Source: Aureococcus anophagefferens (Eukaryota; Sar; Pelagophyceae; Pelagomonadales; Pelagomonadaceae). Taken from it: 64,000 nucleotides of DNA. The notes beneath the pieces were generated by a model. That model was not told the origin of the DNA. It saw only the letters and a list, made by a program, of their open reading frames with translations, and made no database searches. Position 1 is the first letter of the stretch, and each line of letters starts with the position of its first letter. The position numbers were made by a program, and so were the translations under genes. Where the stretch lies: assembly GCF_000186865.1 (NCBI RefSeq), contig NW_008705563.1, forward strand, positions 1,523,449-1,587,448, given 5' to 3'. Below are positions 17,273 to 25,753 of the stretch, piece after piece.

Positions 17273-17887
17273 ATGCCCTACCCCGAGGCCTGTCGAGCCG
17301 TCGACGTCCGCCTGACCAAGGCGCTCTACGCGTCGGCGCAGTTCGGCGCGACGGCCGCGTGCCTCTACGGCCCGGCGACGTGTGCCTTCGCGCCGCTGCT
17401 GGGCATCGAGATCGCCGCGTTCATGATGACCGCCGTGCGGAAGCGGTGGGTCACGTCGTCGGCGTACCACGGCGTCTACGCGTCGGCGCTCCTCGCGAAC
17501 TACGCGCTCGCCGCCGCGCTCAGCGTCCGCGCGCTCGCGGCCGGCCGCACCTGGCCCCTCTCATTCCTCCTCGCGACGAACCTCGCGCAGCGCCTCCGGG
17601 TCGGGCGCGGCGTGCCGCCCGCCTGGGCCTGGGTCGCCGCGGTGGGCGCGACGGAGGCCGCGCGCGCCGTCGCGCCCCCGCTCGCGCGTCGCGCGGGCGC
17701 GGACGCCTGGCTCGCCGTCGGCGCGCGGGCGCTCGCCGCCCCCCTCGCCCTCCGGCTTGCCTGGTGGATCCACGCGAACGCGAGGATGCTGGCCTGGACG
17801 CTGGGGTGGCCGACGCCCCGATCCACGCCCGCGCTCTTCGCGAGCCTCCACCCCATCTTCTCCAAATCCGGTCGTTATGCTATGTAG
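17273..17887 (+). CDS. Predicted integral membrane protein, family unknown
   Basis: 204 residues from the ATG at 17273. About five hydrophobic helices are visible: around ALYASAQFGATAACLYG, FAPLLGIEIAAFMM, SAYHGVYASALLANYALAAAL, AWAWVAAVGATEAARAV and the C-terminal region RLAWWIHANARMLAW. Charged residues lie between them. I do not recognise the family. The start is set by the first ATG of this frame. The preceding VCBS fragment overlaps almost to the ATG in another frame, so an intron or frameshift joining the two cannot be excluded. It ends only 14 bases from the convergent F-box-like gene. Confidence 0.55.
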   Translation: MPYPEACRAVDVRLTKALYASAQFGATAACLYGPATCAFAPLLGIEIAAFMMTAVRKRWVTSSAYHGVYASALLANYALAAALSVRALAAGRTWPLSFLLATNLAQRLRVGRGVPPAWAWVAAVGATEAARAVAPPLARRAGADAWLAVGARALAAPLALRLAWWIHANARMLAWTLGWPTPRSTPALFASLHPIFSKSGRYAM

Positions 17888-17901
17888 GCTGATACCACCT
17901 T

Positions 17902-18866
17902 TTAAGCCCAGCAGTCCAGTTCGACGCCGCCGCGCGTGTCCGCGACGGCGATGAGCGAGAGAAGGGCGCCGAATTGCCGGCCGTGGCGGTCGCCGACGCG
18001 GTGGAGCTCGCGCGTGCTCCGGCAGGCGAGGATCTCCGGGAGCAGGTCGGAACCGAACGTCTTGCGGCCGTCGAAGAAGAGGTCGCCGACGACCTACCGA
18101 ACGCGTCGGTGACGACTTTTCGTCGTTTTCCCGGCCAAAATCTCTCGAAAATTGTCAGGACGCCGCCGAGGACGCGACACTCGACCTGGTGGTACTCCGC
18201 GCAGAGTAATCGCAGCGCGGCGTGGTCCGCCGTGACGCGCTCGAGGAGGTCGACGAAGCGGCGCGCGGAGAAGACGGGCACGCGCGCGCGCCCGTCCGAG
18301 AGGTTGAAGAGGCAGACGAGCGACGCCGTCAGCGCGTCGGAGAACTCGAGGCCGTCGCGGTCCGTCGCGCCCGACGCTCTCACGACGAAGCAGTCCCGGA
18401 GCGGCGGGAGCGTCGCCGCGAGGACGAGGATCCACCGGATGTTCGTCGACGCCGCGGGCACGTCCTGCAGCCAGCGCAGGTACTTTTGGTACTTGCAGCC
18501 CGGCGACGGCGCGGCTCGCAGCGCGGCGGCGTGGCGCGCGAGCGCCGCGGCGACGCGCTCGCGGTCGCCGGCCGCGTCGCCGAGCGCCTCGCGGAGCGCG
18601 CCGCGGCGGAACGCGTCCGTCTTTCTAGCGCCGAGCCGCGACGACCACTTCCGGCCCAGGGACGGCGGCAGCGCCGCGGCGATGATGCAGCGGGCCCAGA
18701 CGTCGCGCGGCACGCTCGAATCTCGCCGGAGGGCTCGCACGGCGGCGATGGCCGAGAGCCCGTCGCAGGCGTACTCGATGATGAGCTGGACGAGCTCCTC
18801 CGGCAGCGGCTCCACGGGATCGTCGGCGGCGCGCGACGCGCCGAGCGCCGCGGCGCCGACGCCCAT
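17902..18866 (-). CDS. F-box-like protein of unknown target, two exons
   Basis: Exons 18174-18866 and 17902-18093 give 294 residues. The N-terminal PVEPLPEELVQLIIEYACDG is F-box-like. The rest is helical: WARCIIAAALPPSLGRKW, STNIRWILVLAATLPPLRDC, LTASLVCLFNLSDGRAR. Without the intron the last 70 residues are a Ser/Arg-rich out-of-frame read. With it they become VVGDLFFDGRKTFGSDLLPE and on to GVELDCWA, in better agreement with the rest of the protein. That is the evidence for the family C introner at 18094. A start 25 codons upstream (18941) is possible but would leave only 24 bases to the divergent gene. Confidence 0.65.
18094..18173 (-). mobile_element. Family C introner (80-bp intron)
   Basis: Minus strand: GTCCTCGG, CGGCGTCCTGACAATTTTC, GGCCGGGAAAACG, ending CGTTCGGTAG before GTCGTCGG (7 of 8 match to the left copy). 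The donor is GT. The length is not a multiple of three, and removal switches the downstream frame to the protein-like one. Confidence 0.8.
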
Positions 18867-18965
18867 GTCGAGGAACGCTGCGCAATGAGAGCAGCCCGCT
18901 CCACGAGCGCTCCGAGCCCGCTTCAGTTTTTGCGGCATCATTGACCTTTTGGCACAGCGAGAAGC

Positions 18966-20359
18966 ATGGCACTTAGCATGCGGACCGCATTGGCCCTCGC
19001 CCTCGCGACGGCGGCTGCCCAGCCGTCGAACTCGACCTATTACGGCATGTACAAGGCGACGTGGGCGACGTCGGACCCCATCCACACGACCTACCCCTTC
19101 CTCACGGAGCTTTTGGGCAACCTGCCCACGGACAACAACTGTCCCAATCTGACCTGCGCCTGCGGCACGCAGGGCCGCACGGAGCTCAACGGCACGCACG
19201 GGTTCGGGAGCGAGGACCACTTCGGCGTCCACACCGTCGAGGCCGCGGGCGTCAACGGGAGCCGGCTCCGCGCGTCAGGCGCGTATTCGCTCGAGGAGAT
19301 CGAGGCGATCTGGGGCGCGGCGCTCGGCGAGATGGACGCCTACGACACGTTCCTCGATAACCATCTCGCGCTCTGGGCCCCGGACCTGGCCCCCTACGTC
19401 GAGCGCTTCCAGGCCGCGGCCGTGCCGGCGCTCGGCCTCCGGTGGGCGTTCCGAGGCGAGCGCTACGCGAGCCTCCTGGTCCACGTGCCCAAGTCCCAGG
19501 TCGTCCTCGAGCTCATCTCGCAGACCGCGCCGCCGGGCGTCCGCCAGCGTCCTGCATCCGTGGCGGCTTTCGAGAAATTTTGACCGGCAAAACGATGAAA
19601 GATCTTTACCGACGCATGTGGTAGGCGTCCGCTGGGTCGCCGTCGACGAGGTCCGCCACCGCTTCGAGGACGGGCCGCCGGCCGTGGCCGCCGGGCGCCT
19701 CGAGCCGCTCCACGTGAGCCGCTTCGCGGCGGATCTCGACGTCATCGAGGTCTTCTACGACCGGGTCCTCGGCGAGAAGCCGAGCGCCGTCGACTTTCCG
19801 CTCGACGAGGCGGACCCGACGTCGAAGCGCCTCGTCTACGGCGGGCCGGGCTCGTTCACGCCCGACGTCGCGCTCGTCTTCGTGACGCGCGCCGAGCCCT
19901 CGAACCGCGCGCGCTCCGCGTCCTGGTTCCAGCGCTACGCCGTCGCCGTCGGCGAGCACTACATGCGCAACTACACGGACTGCTGGCCCGTCTGGGGCGA
20001 CGACCGGCGTCCCGCGACGATGTTCGACCGGGAACGCGACGGAACGTCCCGTAGGCGACAACCACGTCGCGGTCCAGATGAACCGCGTGACCCCGGGCGC
20101 GCCGACGCTCGACGACGTCGTCGCGAACCTCGACGCCATGGGCTGGCACCTGCACCACCCGTTCAAGGGCGCGTGCAAGGCGCCCGGCGACTGCGGGCCG
20201 AGCGACATCTACCTCATGGACCCGAGCGGCTGGACGACGCAGCTCGTGTCGCCCGTGGGCTTCAAGAATACGACGCTCCCGGGCGCGGACGTCGACAGCG
20301 GCGGCCTCTCGGGCTACTGCTTCGAGTTCTGCGAGCACTTACGCGCGCCGTGCGAGTAA
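18966..20359 (+). CDS. Secreted glyoxalase-fold (VOC-like) protein, three exons
   Basis: Exons 18966-19536, 19625-19996 and 20055-20359 give 415 residues. A signal peptide (MALSMRTALALALATAAA) is followed by a Cys-containing N-terminal segment (NLTCACGTQGRTELNGTHG) with possible N-glycosylation sites. Two VOC-like halves follow. One includes HVSRFAADLDVIEVFYDRVLG, resembling the start of a glyoxalase-fold module, and the last has MGWHLHHPF and LMDPSGWTTQLV, resembling its closing strands. The final residues (YCFEFCEHLRAPCE) are Cys-rich. Both introns are family C introners, and the protein only reads through when both are removed. Enzymatic activity is unknown; the usual metal-ligand pattern could not be assigned with confidence. 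Confidence 0.75.
19537..19624 (+). mobile_element. Family C introner (88-bp intron)
   Basis: Perfect 8-bp duplication GCGTCCGC at 19537-19544 and 19625-19632. The element starts CAGCGTCCTGC, contains GACCGGCAAAACGATGAAA, and ends ATGTGGTAG. Splicing gives APPG-VRWVAVDEV. The donor is GC. Confidence 0.88.
19997..20054 (+). mobile_element. Family C mini-introner (58-bp intron)
   Basis: Duplication GCGACGAC / GCGACAAC (7 of 8). The element starts CGGCGTCCCGCGACGATG, contains GACCGGGAACG, and ends CGTCCCGTAG. Splicing gives CWPVWG-DNHVAVQMNRV. The donor is GC. The length is not a multiple of three. Confidence 0.82.
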
Positions 20360-20436
20360 AAGGCGCGTTTAGACGACGGCGCTCTGCCGCCAGTACAAGT
20401 AAAAGGCGCGTTTAAACGACGGCGCTCTGCCGCCAG
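20355..20436. repeat. 43-bp tandem duplication across two convergent gene ends
   Basis: A 39-base unit starting AGTAAAAGGCGCGTTT and ending CTCTGCCGCCAG occurs at 20355-20393 and 20398-20436, differing at one base. The first copy starts at the stop codon of the VOC-like gene. The second contains the stop and last codons of the convergent C2H2 gene. Confidence 0.9.
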
Positions 20437-21212
20437 CGCGCGCCGTCGAGCGCGTCGTCCGGCGGCGCGGCGAGCGCGCCGGCCTTGGGCGGCGGCAGGC
20501 TCGACCGGCGCACGGTGCTCTTGCGGAGCGGCGGCGCGGCCCGGGCGCCCGGCGCCGCCGCGGCATCGACGGCCGGCGGCCGCACGGACAGCGACCGGCG
20601 GATCTTCCGGTAGGCCGCGCGCGCGGACGAGCCGAGCGAGCCCGTGGTCTCGACGACCTTCTCGAGGGGCGTCTGGTGCACGTCCTCCCAGTGGCGCTGG
20701 AGCACCTCGGCGCTCGGCGCGCGCATCCAGCACGTCGGGCAGATGAAGCCCGACGCGATGACCGCCGGGTGCTGCGGGCTCGGCGCCGCGGGCGGGCACG
20801 CGCGCGCGCCGGCCGCGGCCCGGTGCCGCGAGCCGAAGCGGCTCCGCGCGGGCGTCGCCGCCGCCGCGGGCGTCGCCGGCGCGTCCACGGCTTCCGCCTC
20901 GGGCGTCGGCGGGAGCGGCGCGCCCGGCGGCGGGAGCGCCGCGGGCGACAGCATCGCCATGAGCTCCGCGGACGTCGGCGCGGAGAGCAGGTCCGGGTCC
21001 GCGGGCTTGGGCGTCGCGGCGCCGGCGTCGCCGAGGGCCTCGGCCCTCGCCTCCTCGGCGCGCAGCCGCTCGCCGGCCTCCCGCGCCTCCTTGAGCTTCG
21101 CCCAGAGCGAGTCGCGCTCCTGCTCCTGCGCCTCCAGCTGATCGACGATGTTCGAGCCGCGGCGCTTGAAGCTCCCGAGGTCGAGCTTGTTCAAAGAGGA
21201 CGGCGAGTCCAT
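20412..21212 (-). CDS. Coiled-coil protein with a single C2H2-type zinc finger
   Basis: A 266-residue protein from the ATG at 21212. Residues of about 15-55 form a charged coiled coil (IVDQLEAQEQERDSLWAKLK). A Pro/Ala-rich linker follows. One zinc finger lies at about residues 152-175: ICPTCWMRAPSAEVLQRHWE then DVH, matching the C-x2-C-x12-H pattern of the isolated C2H2 fingers of endosomal Rab effectors (EEA1, rabenosyn-5). The tail is basic and Ser-rich (RKIRRSLSV, RRSSLPPP). No FYVE domain is present, so a membrane-trafficking role is only a suggestion. Its last codons lie inside the second copy of the tandem repeat. Confidence 0.6.
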   Translation of the reverse strand: MDSPSSLNKLDLGSFKRRGSNIVDQLEAQEQERDSLWAKLKEAREAGERLRAEEARAEALGDAGAATPKPADPDLLSAPTSAELMAMLSPAALPPPGAPLPPTPEAEAVDAPATPAAAATPARSRFGSRHRAAAGARACPPAAPSPQHPAVIASGFICPTCWMRAPSAEVLQRHWEDVHQTPLEKVVETTGSLGSSARAAYRKIRRSLSVRPPAVDAAAAPGARAAPPLRKSTVRRSSLPPPKAGALAAPPDDALDGARWRQSAVV

Positions 21213-21572
21213 GGTCGGGTGTTGGTGCGCTGCGGCTCGCGCGGAGAACGGGTCGGGCTCCTGCGGCGGCGGCGCGCGCGCAAGACGAGAACAGGCAAGC
21301 CGATGCTGATTGGGGCTTCCTTGAAAGTAAGGCCTTCGGCAAAAGTAGATGCTGAAGTCTCGGTGAACAGCAACAAGTTCAGGAATATAGCAATTCCTTT
21401 CGTTTCCAAGACGCGAAAGCCAGGCGCCTCGCACGTGGGCGCGCGCCGGCCGTGGCGTAGCCGCAGCCGCAGCCTCGCGCGACGCCGACGCGCGCGGCCC
21501 ACGCCACGGCGGTGACGGCGGTGGCTGCCCCCGCACACGTGGGCAGCCCGGATCCGCAATACGCGTAAACCC
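21213..21572. promoter_or_regulatory. 360-bp divergent spacer (C2H2 protein / bZIP)
   Basis: This spacer separates two divergent ATGs. The middle (about 21300-21410) is clearly AT-richer than its surroundings. It holds ACTTCA/TGAAGT-like sequence near 21352 but no TATA box. I see no gene or RNA in it. Confidence 0.35.
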
Positions 21573-22820
21573 ATGTCGGCGCGCTCCATGGACGCGGCCG
21601 ACGTCGCGCTCCTGCCGAGCGCGAGCCCGCGCGCCGCGAGGAGCCCGTCGACGAAGCGGCCGCGGAGCGACAGCCTCGACGCCCTCGAGGCGAGCCTCCG
21701 CGGCGGCCGCGCGGCGACGGGCGCCGAGGCGAGCCTCCGGCGCGGCGACGACGACGCGTCGAGCGCGACGAAGAAGCGGCGGGGCCGCAAGCCCATGAAC
21801 CTGAGCACGGAGGAGCGCGCGACGCTCACGCGCGCGCGGAACCGGCTCCACGCGCAGTCGACGCGGCGCCGCAAAAAAATCGTCGCCGAGTACGCGCGGC
21901 GGCGGTGCGACGAGATCTTGGCCGAGTACGCCGGGGCGGGCGACGCGCCGACGCGCGAGATGGTCGTCGCCATGCTCGAGCTCGACGGCGACGGCGTCAC
22001 GCGGCGGGCCATCCTCAACAAGTTTTTAGAACTTCTCTTCAACGGCGCGTCGCAGCCGAGCGGCTTCGCGGACCTCGCGGCCTGCGGCGACGCCTTCGAG
22101 CTGCGCCTGCCCGCGGCCATTCACCGCGCGTCGGCGGCGAGCCACGCGCCGCCGGGCCTCGACCCGGGCAAGGCGTCGCGCGCGGGGACCGCGGTCGCGC
22201 TCCGGGGCGTCGAGGCGCTCGCGTTCGAGGCCGCGTGCGTCCGGTCGTTCCTCGACGGCTTGCGGCGCGGGCCGTCCGGCGCGGGCCCCGTCTCGGCGAT
22301 CGACGTCGAGTGCGCCCTCGCCGAGGACGCGCACGCGTCGGCCGTGGGCGACGTCTTCGCGTCGGACTTCCGCTACGCGACGCGGGGCCTCGTGAACGCG
22401 GGCTTCCCGCGCGAGCTCGAGGTCCGCGGGGCGCTGCGGGCCCGCTTCAACGTGCGCGCTAGACTCAGCGACCTCGAGCTCTCCTACGACGCGGGCGCCG
22501 TCGCCGCGGCCGTCGCGGACCTCGGCGCGCCGCCGGGCCGCGCGCCCGACGCCGCGGCGCCCCGCGGCTCCGCGCCGCCGGCCGACGACGGTCTTCACGG
22601 CGCCGCGCCGGCGCCGGCGCCGGCCGCGGCCCTCGGCGCGCCCAAGCTCTTCCCCTTCTGCGGCGACGACCTCCCCTTCGCGATGCGCTGCGTCGAGGAC
22701 ATCTTCTCGTCCAACGGCCTCGCCGCCAACGGCGACGACGCGCCGCCGCGGCCCCCGGCGGCGGAGATCGCCCTCCTCCAGGCCCTCTGGGGCGGCGGCC
22801 TCCCGGCCGACGGCGGCTGA
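21573..22820 (+). CDS. bZIP-type transcription factor (stramenopile type)
   Basis: A 415-residue protein. A basic region at about residues 70-100 reads KKRRGRKPMNLSTEERATL then TRARNRLHAQSTRRRKK. It fits the bZIP contact pattern N-x3-A-x2-S-x2-R with a histidine as in other stramenopile bZIPs. The following IVAEYARRRCDEILAEY could begin the zipper but lacks a regular Leu heptad, so dimerisation may differ. The middle region has no domain I recognise. The C-terminus is Ala/Pro-rich with a hydrophobic LFPFCGDDLPFAMRCVEDIF patch that could be an activation or interaction segment. Nuclear DNA binding is inferred. It is intronless. Confidence 0.75.
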   Translation: MSARSMDAADVALLPSASPRAARSPSTKRPRSDSLDALEASLRGGRAATGAEASLRRGDDDASSATKKRRGRKPMNLSTEERATLTRARNRLHAQSTRRRKKIVAEYARRRCDEILAEYAGAGDAPTREMVVAMLELDGDGVTRRAILNKFLELLFNGASQPSGFADLAACGDAFELRLPAAIHRASAASHAPPGLDPGKASRAGTAVALRGVEALAFEAACVRSFLDGLRRGPSGAGPVSAIDVECALAEDAHASAVGDVFASDFRYATRGLVNAGFPRELEVRGALRARFNVRARLSDLELSYDAGAVAAAVADLGAPPGRAPDAAAPRGSAPPADDGLHGAAPAPAPAAALGAPKLFPFCGDDLPFAMRCVEDIFSSNGLAANGDDAPPRPPAAEIALLQALWGGGLPADGG

Positions 22821-23141
22821 AGGGCCCGCCGCGCTCTCTTCCACTCTGTTTTGTCCGTTGTACCCCGCTGTCCCCCCAACCCCGTCGCTCGCCCCGTGTG
22901 CGTGTGCAACCTGATAAACACTGTGTCGTTTCTAGAGTGGAGGGTGCTGCCGGGCTGGCGGGCTGGCGGAGCGTCGGAGCTGGTACAATTGGGCAAACTT
23001 GTCGCGATTGAAGCCGTCGGTGAAGTCGTGCCCGGTTCAGCCCGATGACGCGGCCAGCGGAGTCGATGATGTTCGTCGCCATTAATTAGCGCTGCACACC
23101 GCACCGTTACCGCTACACACCACACCGCTACCATTAATTAG
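22821..23141. other. Spacer upstream of the ADCK2-like gene, with possible unseen first exon
   Basis: About 320 bases follow the bZIP stop. The ADCK2-like protein is open upstream to 23142 without an ATG, so its first exon should lie here or its start is at 23375. An ATG at 22851 opens a 65-codon frame (MSVVPRCPPNPVARP) with no recognisable homology and no convincing donor. Two copies of a 23-base repeat occur near the 3' end. Confidence 0.4.
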
Positions 23142-23153
23142 CGCTGCACACCG
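23079..23153. repeat. Direct repeat carrying a duplicated acceptor-like sequence
   Basis: A 23-base unit, CCATTAATTAG followed by CGCTGCACACCG, occurs at 23079-23101 and 23131-23153 (period 52). Both contain TTAATTAG, which could serve as a 3' splice site. The ADCK2-like frame opens immediately after the second. Confidence 0.85.
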
Positions 23154-24580
23154 TTACTTCTCCGCCGCCGCGGCGCCGGGACACGCTCCCGCCGCCGGAC
23201 GCGCGGCGGAGGCGGCTCGAGACGACGCTCCGGCTGCTGCGGCGGAGCTGCGAGCTCGGGCTCTACGTCGCGCCCCTGGCCCTGAGCCGCGTCGCCGTCG
23301 AGGCCTGCAAGCTCGTCGGCATCGCCGGCGCCGAGGAGCGGTGGTGGGACTACGCGCTCTGGTCCGTCGAGGGCATGGGGCCGACGGCCGTCAAGCTCTG
23401 CCAGTGGGCGGCCGGGCGGCCGGACCTCTTCCCCGCCGCGGCGACGAAGCGCTTCTCCCGGCTGCACGACGCGGTCCGCCCCCACGCCTTCCACCACACG
23501 GACCGGGCCCTCGCCGCGGCGCTGGGGGCGGACTGGCGCGACACGCTCGAGCTCGACGAGCGCCGGTTGTTGGGCTCGGGCTGCATCGCGCAGGTCTACG
23601 CGGGCACGCACGACGGCCAGCGGGTCGCCGTCAAGGTCGTCCACCCGGGCGTGCGCGAGGCCGTGGAGACGGACATGGCGCTCCTCGCGTTCTGCGTCGG
23701 CTGCGGCGAGCGGTTCGCGCCCGGCGCGTTCCGCTACCTCGCCGTCGGCGGCTCCGTGCACCGCTTCGGGGCCATCATGCGGTCCCAGCTCGACCTGCGG
23801 ACCGAGGCGTCGAACCTGGAGCGGCTCCACGCCCACTTCGTGCGCGACGACTCCGTCGTCGTGCCGCGGCCCGTCGGCCGGCGGCGGTCGCCGGACGTGC
23901 TCGTCGAGGAGTTCGTCGCGGGCGTGCCCGTGCTCGACTTCGCCCGGGGCGACGAGGCGCGGGCGGCGAAGATCGCCGAGGCCGGCGCGCGCGCCGTGCT
24001 GAAGATGGTGCTCCACCACAACTTCGTCCACGGGGACCTGCACCCCGGCAACATGCTCGTCAACGACCGCGCGCAGCTCGTGCTCCTCGACGCGGGCATC
24101 TGCGTCGAGATCGGCGACCGGGCCCACGAGGACATGGTGTCGATCCTCAAGGCCATGCTCGAGGCGCGCGGCGCCGACGCGGGGCGCCTCATCCTGGGCG
24201 CGCACGCGAACCGCGGCGATTTCGGCGCGATAGACCGCGAGAGCGAGGCGCGCTTCGTCACGGGCATCGACGAGATGGTCGCGCGGTCGCGGGACCAGCC
24301 CATCTTCGAGTCCATGGCGGAGTACATGTCCACGATCTGCGGCCTCGCGGTGTCGCACCGCGTCGTCCTCGACGCGTCCTTCGTGTCCGTCGCGCTCGCC
24401 ATCAAGATCATGGAGGGGCTGTGCCTGGGCATCAGCCCGGACTTCCCCTTCCTCGAGATCGCCGCGCCCATGTTCCTGCAGGCCCAGATGACGCGGTCGT
24501 CCCAGCGCGAGCTCGGCCGCCTCTCGGCCTGGTCGCGCGGCGTCCTCGAGGACATCAAGGCCAAGGAGGGGCTGGCGTAA
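23142..24580 (+). CDS. ABC1/UbiB atypical kinase (ADCK2-like), 5' end uncertain
   Basis: The frame is open from 23142; the first in-frame ATG is at 23375. The coding-like stretch before it (SCELGLYVAPLALSRVAVEA and WWDYALWSVEG) matches the family region that precedes the KxGQ-type motif, here VKLCQWAAGRPDLFP. The ATG at 23375 is therefore probably internal and an upstream exon is missing. Further motifs: LGSGCIAQVYAG (Ala-rich P-loop replacement), VAVKVVHPGV (Lys), DLRTEASNLERL, NFVHGDLHPGNMLV (catalytic Asp and Asn), LLDAGICVEI (metal Asp). Family members act in coenzyme Q or plastid lipid metabolism as ATPase-like kinases. Mitochondrial location is inferred. It ends at 24580. Confidence 0.85.
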
Positions 24581-24712
24581 CTTAGCACATAGATGTGATG
24601 TTGACCAAGTTATTGAAGGGGATAGGCTGGGGATGCGCGCCCGACTGCCAGTGCCGTCCGGGGATGTTGCACATCATCATCCACTCAAAAGCTGGCCCGG
24701 GTCCGGCGCGCA

Positions 24713-25687
24713 ATGGACGAAGACGCTGCACGGAAATGCGTGCTTATAAAGACCATCATTCGCCGACGCGATGTCGGCTCCGACGAGCGCGCAGCTACTT
24801 ATGCCTTTCTACTGTGCGCGGCCCGGTCGGCGCGCTCGAGCCCTCCGAGTCAAAGGCGGAGTGCCAGGCGGCAGCGCTCGAAACTCCAGTTGTGTCGCCT
24901 CCCGCACGATGTGATCCAGCACATCGCGCGACTCGCCTACGCGTCCCCGTATGTGGCCGAATTTACCACGGACTGGAACAGACCCTGGACTTTCGATTAC
25001 CTGATGCGCAACCGTCTTATGGAGCTGGACTGCCGCATGTCGGAGCTCGCTGTTACGAGCGTTGCTTTTCGCGCTGATCACTCTCTCGATCACCTCGCGT
25101 TGGCCCGACCCATCATCAATTCTCTCGTCTACCTGGAGTTCACTCTCTCACTTGTTTGGTTCGGCACGTGCTTTTATTGTCAGTACGGTGGTTCGGCGAT
25201 GATGTTGCGATTCTTTATGGAAGAAGACGAACTGGGAAACGAACTCACAGGAGACCCGCAAGACGACGCTCGTGTGGGTTTGTTCGTGGATGATCAGTTC
25301 TATGGGGTTCCAGCCTTCGGTAATAATTGGTCTTACTACGAGGACCCTGTGACAGTCGGCCTTCTCGTTGACACGGTCCGCGGCTGCGTGACTTTCCACA
25401 TGAACGACATCGACGGTCCATGCCTGCCATTGGGCGGCTCAGACTGGAAGCAATCGGGCGTTTTTGTTTACGTCGCCGACTTTGTTGATTCGCCCAGTCT
25501 CGAAGAACCCCCCACGGAGGTTACCGTATCTACGCCGCCATGTCCGCCCTCACTACTGCGCGCGGCCGTTCCCAAGAGCGCCGATGAGCACACAGCTGAC
25601 GCTTCGCTTACGCACGTTCGAGGCGACCACCACGTCCATGACATCGCCCGACGCGACCTCGCAAGAGCGTTTGATAGTTTCATGTAA
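24713..25687 (+). CDS. SPRY-like protein with F-box-like N-terminus, lower-GC gene
   Basis: A 324-residue protein from the ATG at 24713. After a basic N-terminus, CRLPHDVIQHIARLAYAS resembles an F-box or related motif. The second half has a SPRY/B30.2-like pattern: DDARVGLFVDDQFYGV, DPVTVGLLVDTVRGCVTFHM, SGVFVYVADF, typical of the GVLLDxxxGxVTFxxNG strands. Base composition is strikingly different from neighbours: many AT-ending codons and GC near one half by eye, against roughly 70 percent around it. Such genes may be recently acquired or from a fast-evolving multigene family. No transposon is next to it. The ligand is unknown. Confidence 0.6.
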   Translation: MDEDAARKCVLIKTIIRRRDVGSDERAATYAFLLCAARSARSSPPSQRRSARRQRSKLQLCRLPHDVIQHIARLAYASPYVAEFTTDWNRPWTFDYLMRNRLMELDCRMSELAVTSVAFRADHSLDHLALARPIINSLVYLEFTLSLVWFGTCFYCQYGGSAMMLRFFMEEDELGNELTGDPQDDARVGLFVDDQFYGVPAFGNNWSYYEDPVTVGLLVDTVRGCVTFHMNDIDGPCLPLGGSDWKQSGVFVYVADFVDSPSLEEPPTEVTVSTPPCPPSLLRAAVPKSADEHTADASLTHVRGDHHVHDIARRDLARAFDSFM

Positions 25688-25753
25688 GAAAACTGTGAAT
25701 TTAGTACAAAACGCCCCTCGGGGGCCCTCAAGTGTTGAACGTTCGAACACGTG

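Noticed and set aside
22851..23048. 65-codon frame as the first exon of the ADCK2-like gene
   Set aside because: No family similarity, an in-frame stop before the acceptor and no convincing donor.
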